From: Bacillota bacterium
GTDB lineage: Bacteria > Bacillota > Clostridia > Lachnospirales > Lachnospiraceae
Direction of reading: 5' to 3'
Length of the DNA: 64,000 nt
Assembly: GCA_023435645.1 (NCBI GenBank)
Contig: JAEYRK010000082.1
Span: 52,000 to 115,999 of the forward strand
The notes beneath the pieces were generated by a model. That model ran no database searches and had not been told where the DNA came from. It saw nothing but the letters and a program-made list of their open reading frames with translations. The position numbers and the translations under genes are program-made. Below, one piece after another: positions 17,320 through 26,420 of the stretch (the stretch's first letter is position 1; every line of letters begins with the position of its first letter).

Positions 17320-20300
17320 TTATTCAGTTACTTCATAAAGGGAAGCTAGCTTTTGAAGGTGTGCATACTTTGCATGTGCATGCTTCTCAGCCTTGGCAAA
17401 CAGCTCTTCTGCTCTCTCAGGATTCTGACGGAGAAGTGAACTGTAACGTACTTCATTTCTAATGAAGTCCTGATAGCTTGCGGAAGGAGCCTTACAGTCT
17501 AAGCTGAACGGATTCTTGCCTTCCTCTGCAAGACGAGGATCGAAGCGGAACATATTCCAGTAACCTGCTGCTACCGCATTCTTCTCTTCTGTCTGGGAAG
17601 CTGCCATGCCACCCTTGATACCATGATTGATACAAGGAGCATATGCAATTACGATGGAAGGTCCGTTGTAGCTCTCTGCCTCTACCAAAGCCTTGATGGT
17701 CTGATTGTAATCAGCACCCATAGCAATCTGTGCTACATAAACATAACCATAGCTCATTGCGATCTGAGCAAGATCCTTCTTCTTTACATCCTTACCTGCT
17801 GCAGCAAACTGTGCGATTGCTCCGGTAGGTGTTGCCTTGGAGGACTGTCCGCCTGTATTGGAGTAAACCTCGGTATCAAATACTAAGATATTAACATCCT
17901 GACCGCTGGCGATTACATGATCAAGTCCGCCGAAGCCGATGTCGTATGCCCAGCCATCACCACCGAAGATCCACTGTGACTTCTTGGATAAGAAATCACT
18001 ATCCTTGAGAATTTCCTTGCCTTCTGCACAGCCGCAAGCCTCAAGAGCTCTTACCAATGCACTGGTTGCACCGGCATTTTCACGACCATTCTCATAGGTG
18101 CCCAGATATCTCTCTGCTGCTGCCTTAACCTCTTCATTGCTCGTTGTTGCTGCAAGAGCTTCAATCTTACTCTTCGCTCTATCTCTCAGGGTCTGCTGTG
18201 CCAGCATCATGCCGTAGCCATACTCAGCATTATCCTCGAACAGGGAGTTTGCCCATGCAGGTCCCTTACCAAACTTATTCACGGTATAAGGAGTGGAAGG
18301 CATGGAACCGCCCCAGATGGAGGAACAACCGGTAGCGTTAGCGATGAACATTCTGTCACCAAATAACTGAGTAACCAGCTTCGCATAAGGTGTCTCACCA
18401 CAGCCTGCACAAGCACCGGAGAACTCTAACAGCGGCTGCTTGAACTGGCTGCCCTTAACGGTAATATCCTTAAACTTCTCATTTACTTCAGGCTTCTCAT
18501 CTAAGCTTAAGCCATAATCGAAATTCTTCTGCTCTTCCAGATGCTCTCCTAACGGCATCATAACCAGTGCTTTTGCACCCTTCTTACCGGGACATACATT
18601 TGCACAGGATCCACAGCCTAAGCAGTCAAGTACAGATACTGTCATGCTGAATTCATAGCCGGGAAGACCTGTCATCGCTGTCTTCTTCATATCAGCGGGA
18701 GCCTTCGCAGCTTCTTCAGCATTCATAGCTACGGGACGGATTACTGCATGAGGACATACATAGGAGCAGAAGTTACACTGGATACAATTCTCAGCATTCC
18801 ATACAGGAACATCAACTGCAACACCACGCTTTTCGAACGCAGATGAGCCCTGAGGAAGGGTACCGTCTGCACTGTTTAGGAATGCGGATACAGGTAACTC
18901 ATTGCCCTGCTGAGCGTTAACCGGTGAAAGAATATTGTTAACAAAATCTACAACGTCCTTTCTGTCACCTGTTACCTTTGTATGAAGTACTTCATCCTGA
19001 GCATTCTTCCAGCTCTCAGGAACCTTGATCTCAACCAAACCGGTTAAGCCACGGTCGATCGCATCATGGTTCATTTTAACAATCGCTTCACCCTTCTTAC
19101 CATAGGAAGCAGTTGCCGCATCCTTCATATACTTTACAGCCTCATCAATGGGAATAATATTCGCCAGTTTGAAGAAGGCAGACTGGAGAACGGTATTAAT
19201 ACGGCCACCTAAGCCTAATTCCTTACCGATGCTGATACCGTCTATGATGTAGAACTTAATGTTATGCTCTGCCATATAACGCTTTACCTGACCGGGTAAA
19301 TGTTGCTCGATTTCCTCCATGCTCCAACCGCAGTTGAGTAAGAAGGTACCGCCATCCTTTAATTCCTGTACCATGTTGTACTTATTCACGTAGGAAGGAT
19401 TGTGGCAGGCAACGAAATCTGCTTCTGTAATCAGATAGGTGGATTTGATCGGCTTCTTACCAAATCTTAAGTGGGACATGGTAACACCGCCGGATTTTTT
19501 AGAGTCATAATCAAAATATGCCTGAGCATACATGTTGGTATGGTCACCAATGATCTTAATGGAGTTCTTGTTGGCACCTACTGTACCATCCGCACCAAGA
19601 CCCCAGAATTTGCAGTTGATGGTTCCTTCCGGAGTGGTACTCGGAGCTGCTTCCAGAGGAAGGGACAGGTTAGTCACATCATCCTTAATACCGATGGTGA
19701 AGGTCTTCTTCTCCGTGTTCTTGTATACAGCGATGATCTGAGCAGGAGTTGTATTCTTGGAGCCTAAGCCATAGCGGCCGTTGAATACAGGGATATTGCC
19801 AAACTGGGTATCCCTAAGTGCTGCTACTACATCCAGGTATAAAGGCTCTGCCAGAGCGCCTGGCTCCTTCGTTCTGTCAATTACGGTGATTTTCTTCACT
19901 GTTGCAGGAATTGCTTCCAGAAGGCGCTTCGCACTGAACGGACGGAACAGACGAACCTTAACAAGTCCGACCTTATTCCCCTGTGCATTCAGGTAGTCAA
20001 TGGTTTCCTCAATGGTATCGTTAACTGAGCCCATTGCTATGATGATCTGCTCTGCATCTGCAGCACCATAGTAATTGAACAGCTTATAATCCGTACCAAG
20101 CTTCTGATTCACCTTATCCATATATTCCTCTACGATGCCGGGAACAGCTTCGTAGTATGTATTACAAGCTTCTCTTGCCTGGAAGAACACGTCAGGATTC
20201 TGTGCTGAGCCTCTGAGTACCGGATGCTCTGGGCTTAAGGCATTACGGCGGAAATTTTCTACCGCATCCATATCTACCATATCCTTCAGATCCTCATAAT

Positions 20301-20859
20301 CCCAAGCCTCAATCTTCTGAATCTCATGGGAGGTTCTGAAGCCATCAAAGAAATGCAGGAAAGGAACTCTTCCCTTAATCGCTGCCAGATGAGCTACTGC
20401 TCCAAGATCCATAACCTCTTGAGGATTACTGCTTGCAAGCATTGCAAAGCCTGTCTGACGGCATGCATAAATATCAGAATGGTCTCCGAAGATGGATAAT
20501 GCATGGCTGGCTACTGCACGGGCTGATACATTGATAACGCCCGGAAGTAATTCACCTGCGATCTTATACATATTCGGGATCATAAGTAACAAACCCTGTG
20601 ATGCAGTAAAAGTAGTAGTTAATGCACCTGCTGCCAGTGAACCGTGAACTGCTCCTGCCGCACCAGCTTCTGACTGCATTTCAACCACCTTAACCTCTTG
20701 CCCAAAGATGTTCTTCTTCCCCTCTGCGGCCCATTTATCGGTCGCTTCAGCCATATTTGAGCTAGGCGTAATCGGATAGATAGCTGCAACATCGGTAAAT
20801 GCATATGAGACGTGTGCCGCAGCAGTATTACCATCCATTGTTTTCATTTTCCTTGCCAT
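17320..20859 (-). CDS. nifJ: pyruvate:ferredoxin (flavodoxin) oxidoreductase, single-chain
   Basis: The 1179-residue enzyme oxidises pyruvate with CoA to acetyl-CoA and CO2 and reduces ferredoxin, the central step of clostridial fermentation. Domains run in the usual order: pyruvate-binding domain I (about 1-250), domain II, gamma domain, two ferredoxin-type [4Fe-4S] motifs (CIQCNFCSYVCPH and CLGCGSCANVCPG), then the C-terminal TPP domain with GACAGCGETPYAKL and GDGWAYDIGFGGLDH. The TPP-domain cysteines for the third cluster are visible. AAGGAGG precedes the ATG. Codon use is strongly biased, as expected for an abundant protein. It is transcribed alone, and the NifJ name does not by itself imply nitrogen fixation. 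Confidence 0.98.
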   Translation of the reverse strand: MARKMKTMDGNTAAAHVSYAFTDVAAIYPITPSSNMAEATDKWAAEGKKNIFGQEVKVVEMQSEAGAAGAVHGSLAAGALTTTFTASQGLLLMIPNMYKIAGELLPGVINVSARAVASHALSIFGDHSDIYACRQTGFAMLASSNPQEVMDLGAVAHLAAIKGRVPFLHFFDGFRTSHEIQKIEAWDYEDLKDMVDMDAVENFRRNALSPEHPVLRGSAQNPDVFFQAREACNTYYEAVPGIVEEYMDKVNQKLGTDYKLFNYYGAADAEQIIIAMGSVNDTIEETIDYLNAQGNKVGLVKVRLFRPFSAKRLLEAIPATVKKITVIDRTKEPGALAEPLYLDVVAALRDTQFGNIPVFNGRYGLGSKNTTPAQIIAVYKNTEKKTFTIGIKDDVTNLSLPLEAAPSTTPEGTINCKFWGLGADGTVGANKNSIKIIGDHTNMYAQAYFDYDSKKSGGVTMSHLRFGKKPIKSTYLITEADFVACHNPSYVNKYNMVQELKDGGTFLLNCGWSMEEIEQHLPGQVKRYMAEHNIKFYIIDGISIGKELGLGGRINTVLQSAFFKLANIIPIDEAVKYMKDAATASYGKKGEAIVKMNHDAIDRGLTGLVEIKVPESWKNAQDEVLHTKVTGDRKDVVDFVNNILSPVNAQQGNELPVSAFLNSADGTLPQGSSAFEKRGVAVDVPVWNAENCIQCNFCSYVCPHAVIRPVAMNAEEAAKAPADMKKTAMTGLPGYEFSMTVSVLDCLGCGSCANVCPGKKGAKALVMMPLGEHLEEQKNFDYGLSLDEKPEVNEKFKDITVKGSQFKQPLLEFSGACAGCGETPYAKLVTQLFGDRMFIANATGCSSIWGGSMPSTPYTVNKFGKGPAWANSLFEDNAEYGYGMMLAQQTLRDRAKSKIEALAATTSNEEVKAAAERYLGTYENGRENAGATSALVRALEACGCAEGKEILKDSDFLSKKSQWIFGGDGWAYDIGFGGLDHVIASGQDVNILVFDTEVYSNTGGQSSKATPTGAIAQFAAAGKDVKKKDLAQIAMSYGYVYVAQIAMGADYNQTIKALVEAESYNGPSIVIAYAPCINHGIKGGMAASQTEEKNAVAAGYWNMFRFDPRLAEEGKNPFSLDCKAPSASYQDFIRNEVRYSSLLRQNPERAEELFAKAEKHAHAKYAHLQKLASLYEVTE

Positions 20860-20889
20860 TGAAATGTCCTCCTTAAAATTTGAACACTT

Positions 20890-20947
20890 ATACCAATACT
20901 TCTGGTATGACTCATTTTATGTTTTTATTCGTCGATTCATTATTATA
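20890..20947 (-). promoter_or_regulatory. nifJ promoter region with inverted repeat
   Basis: A perfect -10 TATAAT lies at 20942-20947 (minus), with only a poor -35. In the leader the inverted repeat ATACCA-N7-TGGTAT (20890-20908) lies between the start site and the ribosome binding site, a plausible operator. The upstream 200 bp are very AT-rich. Confidence 0.45.
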
Positions 20948-21117
20948 GCACATTATATAAAATTATGAAACATAAAAAATATATAACTATTAAAGTTTCT
21001 TAAATAATTTGTTGGCTATACTGTATGATTTATTTACCATTTCTGTAGGATTATCCCAAAACCAAAGAATCTACCAGGGCACCAAATGTTAGGAATGTAA
21101 TATATTATAGGAATAAA

Positions 21118-21191
21118 ATGACTGCCAAAGCAGCCACCTCTTTGAACAGCCGTTTCCCGGCTCATCCACGGAGTAACTGCTTTGCAGTCAT
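21118..21191 (-). ncRNA. 74-nt structured element downstream of the DUF5688 gene
   Basis: The ends pair as a 15-bp stem with one bulged base (21118-21133 with 21177-21191). Inside lies a second hairpin, AGCCG/CGGCT (about 21148-21162), with a GGAAA-type loop on the minus strand. The unpaired strands TTACTCCGTGGATG and TTCAAAGAGGTGG are GC-balanced, unlike the AT-rich surroundings. On the minus strand it is followed by ATTTTATT. It could be the terminator of the DUF5688 gene, which ends ten bases away, but the internal structure is more elaborate than a terminator needs. Confidence 0.5.
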
Positions 21192-21200
21192 AAGTGAGTA

Positions 21201-22166
21201 CTATAGGAATATCGTATCCTTCTCCAAGGAGTAATAATACACATGGTCTGATAGAACTTCCTCCTCAGCCACCTGAGTGCGATTAACCTCCTCCACCATT
21301 TTGCTTAAGCCCTCTATCTTCATATTCTTATCTCTGGGAATCAGGATGATCTCATGGATGCTACTTGGCAACATAAACAAATCGGTTCTGTGTCTCTTTG
21401 CAAAGCTACGGATTACATCCTTGTACAACAGACAGGAGGCCCCATTGATTCCCTTTTTGTTTGATAGAATATACATACTTGGCCGATAATGTTCATCTCC
21501 TGCCTCCTGAGACCTATCCTCTAGGGAAAGTAATTGCTTCATCTCCTCTGCCTCGTTAGGGGTTGTGTCCTTCAGCATCCCAAGCAGCACCTCTTCCATG
21601 CTTTTTATGGTAGCGGGGAACAGTCTCTCCGTATTCAGCATTGCATAGTTCTTTAGCTCCTCCAACGTAATCTCCCATAGCCCCATATGCTCATTGGTTA
21701 CTCTGACCGTTCCGATTCCCTCCTCATCATCCCTTACCAGACAGTGGAAGGTGACTGCCAGATCAAGATAGCGGAAATACGGTACCGTCTCCAATAGTTT
21801 CTGATTCTTCTCATAGCTTACCAAACGGAAAAATAGATACGGGCGCATTTCCTCAAAGGTATAGGAAAAACCCTGATGAAATTCCGGTATCTGGCTGCTG
21901 CTGTATATCATACAGAGCCTGTCAGCGATCTCTTCCAGGGATATTCCCTCCAAATATGCCTCATAATAAGACTTCAGATAGATATTCGGCGCAATGTTTT
22001 TATCCTCCTTACGTACGACCAGGCTATGAAGCTCCAGGGAATTGTTCTTCATGACCTTATAAATCCGCACATCATAACCGTCTCCCATTCTATTCTTCAT
22101 GATCAACAGTATGGTGCTGACGAAGGAATCATAATCTAACATCTCTTCCATTAATACAGACAGCAT
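21201..22166 (-). CDS. DUF5688 family protein
   Basis: This 321-residue soluble protein matches the DUF5688 family as I know it, a group expanded in Lachnospiraceae with no known function. Typical phrases are VRIYKVMKNNSLELHSLVV, NIYLKSYYEAYLEG, LEEIADRLCMIY and the C-terminal DLFMLPSSIHEIILIPRD. It has no signal peptide, membrane helix or catalytic motif that I can identify. The ATG at 22166 is preceded by GAGGAGG. The upstream gap carries the 16-bp repeat array, so its expression may be unusual. Confidence 0.8.
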   Translation of the reverse strand: MLSVLMEEMLDYDSFVSTILLIMKNRMGDGYDVRIYKVMKNNSLELHSLVVRKEDKNIAPNIYLKSYYEAYLEGISLEEIADRLCMIYSSSQIPEFHQGFSYTFEEMRPYLFFRLVSYEKNQKLLETVPYFRYLDLAVTFHCLVRDDEEGIGTVRVTNEHMGLWEITLEELKNYAMLNTERLFPATIKSMEEVLLGMLKDTTPNEAEEMKQLLSLEDRSQEAGDEHYRPSMYILSNKKGINGASCLLYKDVIRSFAKRHRTDLFMLPSSIHEIILIPRDKNMKIEGLSKMVEEVNRTQVAEEEVLSDHVYYYSLEKDTIFL

Positions 22167-22274
22167 AACTTACCTCCTCATATGAAATTTTTCTTAGCAG
22201 TATAGACCCAGAGGTATCCTCTGTAGCTATTCCGGCTGCTTATAACTTTGTTTTCTTGCTTGGGATCAGAGTGA

Positions 22275-22435
22275 TGGGTTGAACTAAATTAGATTTGAAC
22301 ATTTTTAGAATTGAACAATTATAGGATTGAACACATTTAGAATTGAACATTTTTAGGATTGAACGCATTTTAGAATTGAAGATTATTAGGAGTGAACGTA
22401 TTTAGGATTGAAGATAATTAGGAGTGAAGAAATTA
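22275..22435. repeat. array of 16-bp tandem direct repeats (10 units)
   Basis: Ten consecutive units with consensus AGRATTGAACATATTT run head to tail. Nine are exactly 16 bp and one (22355-22371) is 17 bp. The TGAA core is present in every unit; the flanks drift between A and T. Sixteen is not a multiple of three and the frames are closed, so this is not coding. It lies in the 363-bp gap upstream of the DUF5688 gene and downstream of the YhhN-like gene. It is not CRISPR-like because there are no spacers. Confidence 0.9.
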
Positions 22436-22489
22436 AGAACAGATTTCGAACTTTACTTTTTGAAGTCTCCGGAACAAATCTATTGTATC

Positions 22490-22516
22490 AAAAAAGCCTG
22501 CCCTAGGCAAGCCTTT
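22490..22516 (-). terminator. terminator of the YhhN-like gene
   Basis: On the minus strand AAAGGCTTGCC and GGCAGGCTTT pair around TAG with one bulge, followed by a T run, about 14 bases after the stop codon. Confidence 0.75.
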
Positions 22517-22529
22517 GTATGACATATTT

Positions 22530-23300
22530 TTACATAATCTTTTTTCGATTTTTTGTAATTTTTGACGGTAACCGTTCAGCACTCAGTGCAATCAGAATCT
22601 GGGACGGCGCATAGAAGGTCCACATAAGCAGGGAGGCTATTTGGTAAAGGAACTCTGCTGTTACTCCCGTAAAGTCTATAAAGCCGGAAAGATTGAATAA
22701 TCCCACATTGATATCACAAAGCAGGAAGAATACTAAACCTACAGCAAAGATCGTATTGCTGATTTCGCGGGGCCTACGGATCGCTAACCGGACGGAAGTG
22801 ATTACATTATGGATCAGACATACAATATAGAATACGGAGGCAGTCATTAGGCTGTTCCGCCTTACTCCGACTTGCGCCAGACCTAGAAGAAGAACTTGTG
22901 CTATCATCAGCTCTATCGTCAGACGAAGCAACAAAGAGGCAAGAAAGCCGGAGCTCTCCTTCAAGCCTCTTCTGCGGTTATCGCTACATTTTAGCCTGAC
23001 TCCGTATAGCTGCTGGACAATGAGAAAGGAGCCTACTCCATAGAGATATGCCTTAGCCGGAAGTAATAAAATGATAAAATCAGAAATCAATGTAAAAAAA
23101 AGTGCCAAACGGATCAGGTATAAATCCCTTGCTCCGTTACCCTCTCTCACCCATAAGCTATATACGAAGCAAAGCAGGATGACGCTGAACTTGATCCCTG
23201 TGGTTAGGCTGAGGTGATCCCCCCTTAGGTCCAGAAAAAGGAAGACTGCATAGCAGCCTCCCTGTATTGTAAGAAAGATAGGTAATCTTTTGAAGTTCAT
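22530..23300 (-). CDS. polytopic membrane protein, YhhN/lysoplasmalogenase-like
   Basis: The protein has about 256 residues and seven to eight hydrophobic helices. KFSVILLCF, LFFTLISDFIILLLPAKAYL and VFFLLCDINVGLFN place acidic residues in helices in the way YhhN/TMEM86 proteins do; that family includes lysoplasmalogenases that cleave the vinyl ether of lysoplasmalogens, lipids found in clostridia. The match is partial, so treat the function as a guess. Two starts are possible: ATG 23300, six bases after a GGAG, is chosen; ATG 23312 follows another GGAG by only three bases. Confidence 0.6.
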   Translation of the reverse strand: MNFKRLPIFLTIQGGCYAVFLFLDLRGDHLSLTTGIKFSVILLCFVYSLWVREGNGARDLYLIRLALFFTLISDFIILLLPAKAYLYGVGSFLIVQQLYGVRLKCSDNRRRGLKESSGFLASLLLRLTIELMIAQVLLLGLAQVGVRRNSLMTASVFYIVCLIHNVITSVRLAIRRPREISNTIFAVGLVFFLLCDINVGLFNLSGFIDFTGVTAEFLYQIASLLMWTFYAPSQILIALSAERLPSKITKNRKKIM

Positions 23301-23377
23301 TCGTTTCTCCATACGCTCCTTTAAAAGTCGGCCCAATCAGTCCGGAAGCTCAGCAACTGCTTCCTCTTGTTCCTATG

Positions 23378-24937
23378 TCATAATAGCTTTCCATCCTTCA
23401 TCCGATTTATTATGAATTGCTCCGCCATCTCCTTCGGTACCGGCTTGCTGTATAAGAAGCCCTGTGCCTTATTACAGCTTGCCTCCTGCAGGAATTGCTC
23501 CTGGTCATCCCGTTCCACACCCTCGGCAATGACAAACAGATTCAGGTTTTTGGCCAATGTAATAATTGTCTGGACAATTCTCTGGTCACTCTGGTCCTCC
23601 ATCACGGTATCTAAGAAGCTCTTATCAATCTTAAGGTTGCTGACCGGTAATCGCTTCAGGTAATTCATGGAGGAGTAACCGGTTCCGAAATCATCCAGAG
23701 AGAAATTAACTCCGAGGCTCTTAAGCTCCTTAATGGTAGCAATGGTATATTCCAGATCATCCAGTGCCACTGTCTCAGTAATCTCAAGCTCCAGTCTGCT
23801 GGGATCAATTCCGGTCTCTTCAATTGTATCGCATACCAGCTTAACAAAATCCTTATCCTTAAATTGCCTGCCTGAAAGATTTACTGCCATATGGATATCC
23901 TTATAGCCATCGATTGTCCACTGCTTCAGCTGCTTACAGGCTGTCAGAAGCACCCACTTTCCTATGGGTACAATCAACCCGGTCTCCTCTGCCAGATAGA
24001 TAAACTCATCCGGTCCGACCAAACCCTTGGTAGGATGATTCCAACGTATCAACGCTTCAAAGCCAACCACATTCTTTGTCTCAAGATCCATCTGTGCCTG
24101 ATAAAACAGGACAAATTCATCTCGCTCGATTGCCTTCCTGAGCTCCGATTGGATCTCTATCTTCTCTGTCAGCTTACGGTTAAAGGTATGATCGAAATAA
24201 GCATAGGTGTTTTTTCCATTTGCCTTCGCCACATACATCGCGGAGTCAACATTCTTGATCAGGGTCTGTGAAGTTTTACCATCCTTCGGGGCAAATGCAA
24301 CTCCGATACTAACGGTAACAAAATATTCCTTAGTCGTCAGAATAAAGGGATAACTGAATACATTTCTGATTTTACGTATTTTCTCTTCATAGGAAGCCGT
24401 ATCCTTCAGGTTTTGAGTAAGCACTATGAATTCATCCCCACCAATTCTCGCCAGATAATCATTCTCATCCATGGCCTGCTTCAGGCGGTAGGTTACATCG
24501 ATCAGCAGCTCATCCCCATAGGAGTGTCCCAGCGTATCATTGATATGCTTAAAATTATCCAAGTCAATATCCATGATTCCTACGACTTCCTCACTACGGA
24601 TTGTAAGCATGACATTATCCAGCATCTCTGTAAATGCAGTTCTATTCGGAAGCTCAGTGAGATAATCTGTATATGCCAGCTTCTTCATATTATCCCTGTT
24701 CTTATTCAGCTCATCATATTTTACAGTTAGCTCATTCAGGGATTTTTGCGTTGCTTCATAGACCGTCTCGAGATCACGGTAATTTTCCTTCAGTTTCTTA
24801 TGCTCCCGCTCTATCAGTTCCGACCTCCGCTTCGATTTCCGGAGCCGGGAGAACAGTAGCACTATCCACAGCAGTATCCCGATTGCGGCCGCTATAGCGA
24901 TAGCAACAATCGTCTGATTAAACCCATAAGCGCCCAT
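23378..24937 (-). CDS. membrane-anchored GGDEF-EAL c-di-GMP protein
   Basis: This 519-residue protein has one N-terminal membrane helix (about 10-32), a coiled coil (about 35-85), then GGDEF and EAL domains. The cyclase motif ARIGGDEFIVLTQ is intact, as are DLDNFKHINDTLGHSYGDE and the phosphodiesterase residues (GFEALIRW, ELEITETVALDD, LDDFGTGYSSM, LKIDKSFL, IAEGVE, GFLYSKPVP). Both activities are therefore possible on sequence. There is no sensory domain beyond the short N-terminus. The ATG at 24937, five bases after GGAGG, is chosen over an upstream TTG. It follows nfnB by 50 bp on the same strand. Confidence 0.92.
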   Translation of the reverse strand: MGAYGFNQTIVAIAIAAAIGILLWIVLLFSRLRKSKRRSELIEREHKKLKENYRDLETVYEATQKSLNELTVKYDELNKNRDNMKKLAYTDYLTELPNRTAFTEMLDNVMLTIRSEEVVGIMDIDLDNFKHINDTLGHSYGDELLIDVTYRLKQAMDENDYLARIGGDEFIVLTQNLKDTASYEEKIRKIRNVFSYPFILTTKEYFVTVSIGVAFAPKDGKTSQTLIKNVDSAMYVAKANGKNTYAYFDHTFNRKLTEKIEIQSELRKAIERDEFVLFYQAQMDLETKNVVGFEALIRWNHPTKGLVGPDEFIYLAEETGLIVPIGKWVLLTACKQLKQWTIDGYKDIHMAVNLSGRQFKDKDFVKLVCDTIEETGIDPSRLELEITETVALDDLEYTIATIKELKSLGVNFSLDDFGTGYSSMNYLKRLPVSNLKIDKSFLDTVMEDQSDQRIVQTIITLAKNLNLFVIAEGVERDDQEQFLQEASCNKAQGFLYSKPVPKEMAEQFIINRMKDGKLL

Positions 24938-24987
24938 ATGTCCTCCAATGGTATGTCGTATGCTCACAATGTATTTTTTCAAGCTCT

Positions 24988-26379
24988 TTATTTGTGCTTA
25001 GAAGATAAGTAAGCATCAATCCCCTTAGCCGCCGATTTTCCGGCTCCCATTGCAAGAATTACAGTAGCTGCACCGGTTACCGCATCACCACCTGCGAAAA
25101 CTCCCTCTCGTGAAGTCTGTCCGCTTGCTTCCTCTGCGATTATACATTTATGCCTACTGGTGGTAAGTCCCGCAGTTGTTGAAGAAATCAACGGGTTAGG
25201 ACTGGTCCCGAGGGACATAATCACTGTATCCACCTCCAGTACAAATTCTGAATCCTTCTTCTCCACCGGTCTTCTTCTACCGGATTCATCCGGCTCTCCA
25301 AGCTCCATCCTGACACAGCGCATTCCGGATACCCAGCCGTTCTCATTTACTAAGATCTCTGTCGGATTGGTCAGCAGCTGAAAGATAATGCCTTCCTCCT
25401 TCGCATGATGCACCTCCTCCACTCTGGCCGGAAGCTCCACCTCACTTCTGCGGTATACAATGTAAACCTCAGCCCCAAGACGTAATGCTGTCCTCGCAGC
25501 ATCCATCGCCACATTGCCGCCACCGACGACAGCAACCTTCTTGCCCGTGATAATCGGTGTATCATAGCTGGAATCAAAGGCCTTCATCAGATTATTCCTG
25601 GTGAGGTATTCATTTGCAGAGAATACACCATTGGCATTTTCTCCGGGGATGCCCATGAATTTCGGAAGTCCGGCACCGGAGCCGATAAATACCGCCTCAA
25701 AGCCCTCCTCCTCCATCAGCTCGTCGATCGTTACGGATTTGCCAATTATCACATTGGTCTCCAGCTTAACTCCCAATGCCAACACATTCTCAACCTCGGT
25801 ACGTACCACACTATCCTTAGGAAGCCTGAATTCCGGGATACCATAAACCAGTACTCCGCCCGGCTCATGGAGTGCTTCAAAAATTGTTACCTCATAGCCC
25901 ATCTTCGCCAGCTCGCCGGCGCAGGTAAGTCCCGCCGGTCCGGAGCCAATCACTGCAACCTTAATTCCCTTCTTCTCCTTAGGCATTTCCGGTGTGATTT
26001 TATTCTCCCTTGCCCAATCAGCCACAAAACGCTCCAGCTTACCAATGGACACCGGATCACCCTTGATACCGCGGATGCATCGTTCCTCACACTGAGTTTC
26101 CTGTGGGCACACTCTGCCACAGACTGCCGGAAGTGCGGAATATTTCCCGATCACCCGAAAGGCAGCTTCCACATCAGCGTTTACAAGCTCCTGAATAAAG
26201 CCCGGAATGTCAATGGATACCGGACACCCGGAAACACATTTCGGATTCTTGCACTGTATACAGCGTCCCGCTTCTGCTCTTGCTTCTTCCATATTATAAC
26301 CAAGGCATACCTCATCAAAATTATGGGCACGAACCTTGGGGTCCTGCTCCTTGATCGGAACCTTCTTTAATACATCCAT
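24988..26379 (-). CDS. nfnB: NfnB, large subunit of NADH-dependent reduced ferredoxin:NADP oxidoreductase
   Basis: NfnB works with NfnA to make NADPH by flavin-based electron bifurcation from NADH and reduced ferredoxin. The 463 residues resemble the glutamate synthase small subunit: an N-terminal pair of [4Fe-4S] sites (CIQCKNPKCVSGCPV and CGRVCPQETQCEERC), then FAD-binding AVIGSGPAGLTCAGELAKMG and NADPH-binding AVVGGGNVAMDAARTALRLG. Adjacency to nfnA, 41 bp upstream, decides for Nfn over a true glutamate synthase subunit; no large gltB-type gene is nearby. A ribosome binding site GGAGG precedes the ATG. Confidence 0.92.
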   Translation of the reverse strand: MDVLKKVPIKEQDPKVRAHNFDEVCLGYNMEEARAEAGRCIQCKNPKCVSGCPVSIDIPGFIQELVNADVEAAFRVIGKYSALPAVCGRVCPQETQCEERCIRGIKGDPVSIGKLERFVADWARENKITPEMPKEKKGIKVAVIGSGPAGLTCAGELAKMGYEVTIFEALHEPGGVLVYGIPEFRLPKDSVVRTEVENVLALGVKLETNVIIGKSVTIDELMEEEGFEAVFIGSGAGLPKFMGIPGENANGVFSANEYLTRNNLMKAFDSSYDTPIITGKKVAVVGGGNVAMDAARTALRLGAEVYIVYRRSEVELPARVEEVHHAKEEGIIFQLLTNPTEILVNENGWVSGMRCVRMELGEPDESGRRRPVEKKDSEFVLEVDTVIMSLGTSPNPLISSTTAGLTTSRHKCIIAEEASGQTSREGVFAGGDAVTGAATVILAMGAGKSAAKGIDAYLSSKHK

Positions 26380-26420
26380 TCTATAACCTCCATTATACAG
26401 CGGACATTACCATAAATTGT

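Noticed and set aside
19471..19767. Plus-strand frames inside nifJ
   Set aside because: They are antisense shadows of a strongly codon-biased gene with no RBS.
22275..22435. CRISPR array
   Set aside because: The units are contiguous 16-mers without spacers and no cas gene is present.
24988..26379. Glutamate synthase small subunit (gltD)
   Set aside because: No large subunit is nearby and the adjacent ferredoxin-NADP reductase-type gene makes an Nfn pair.
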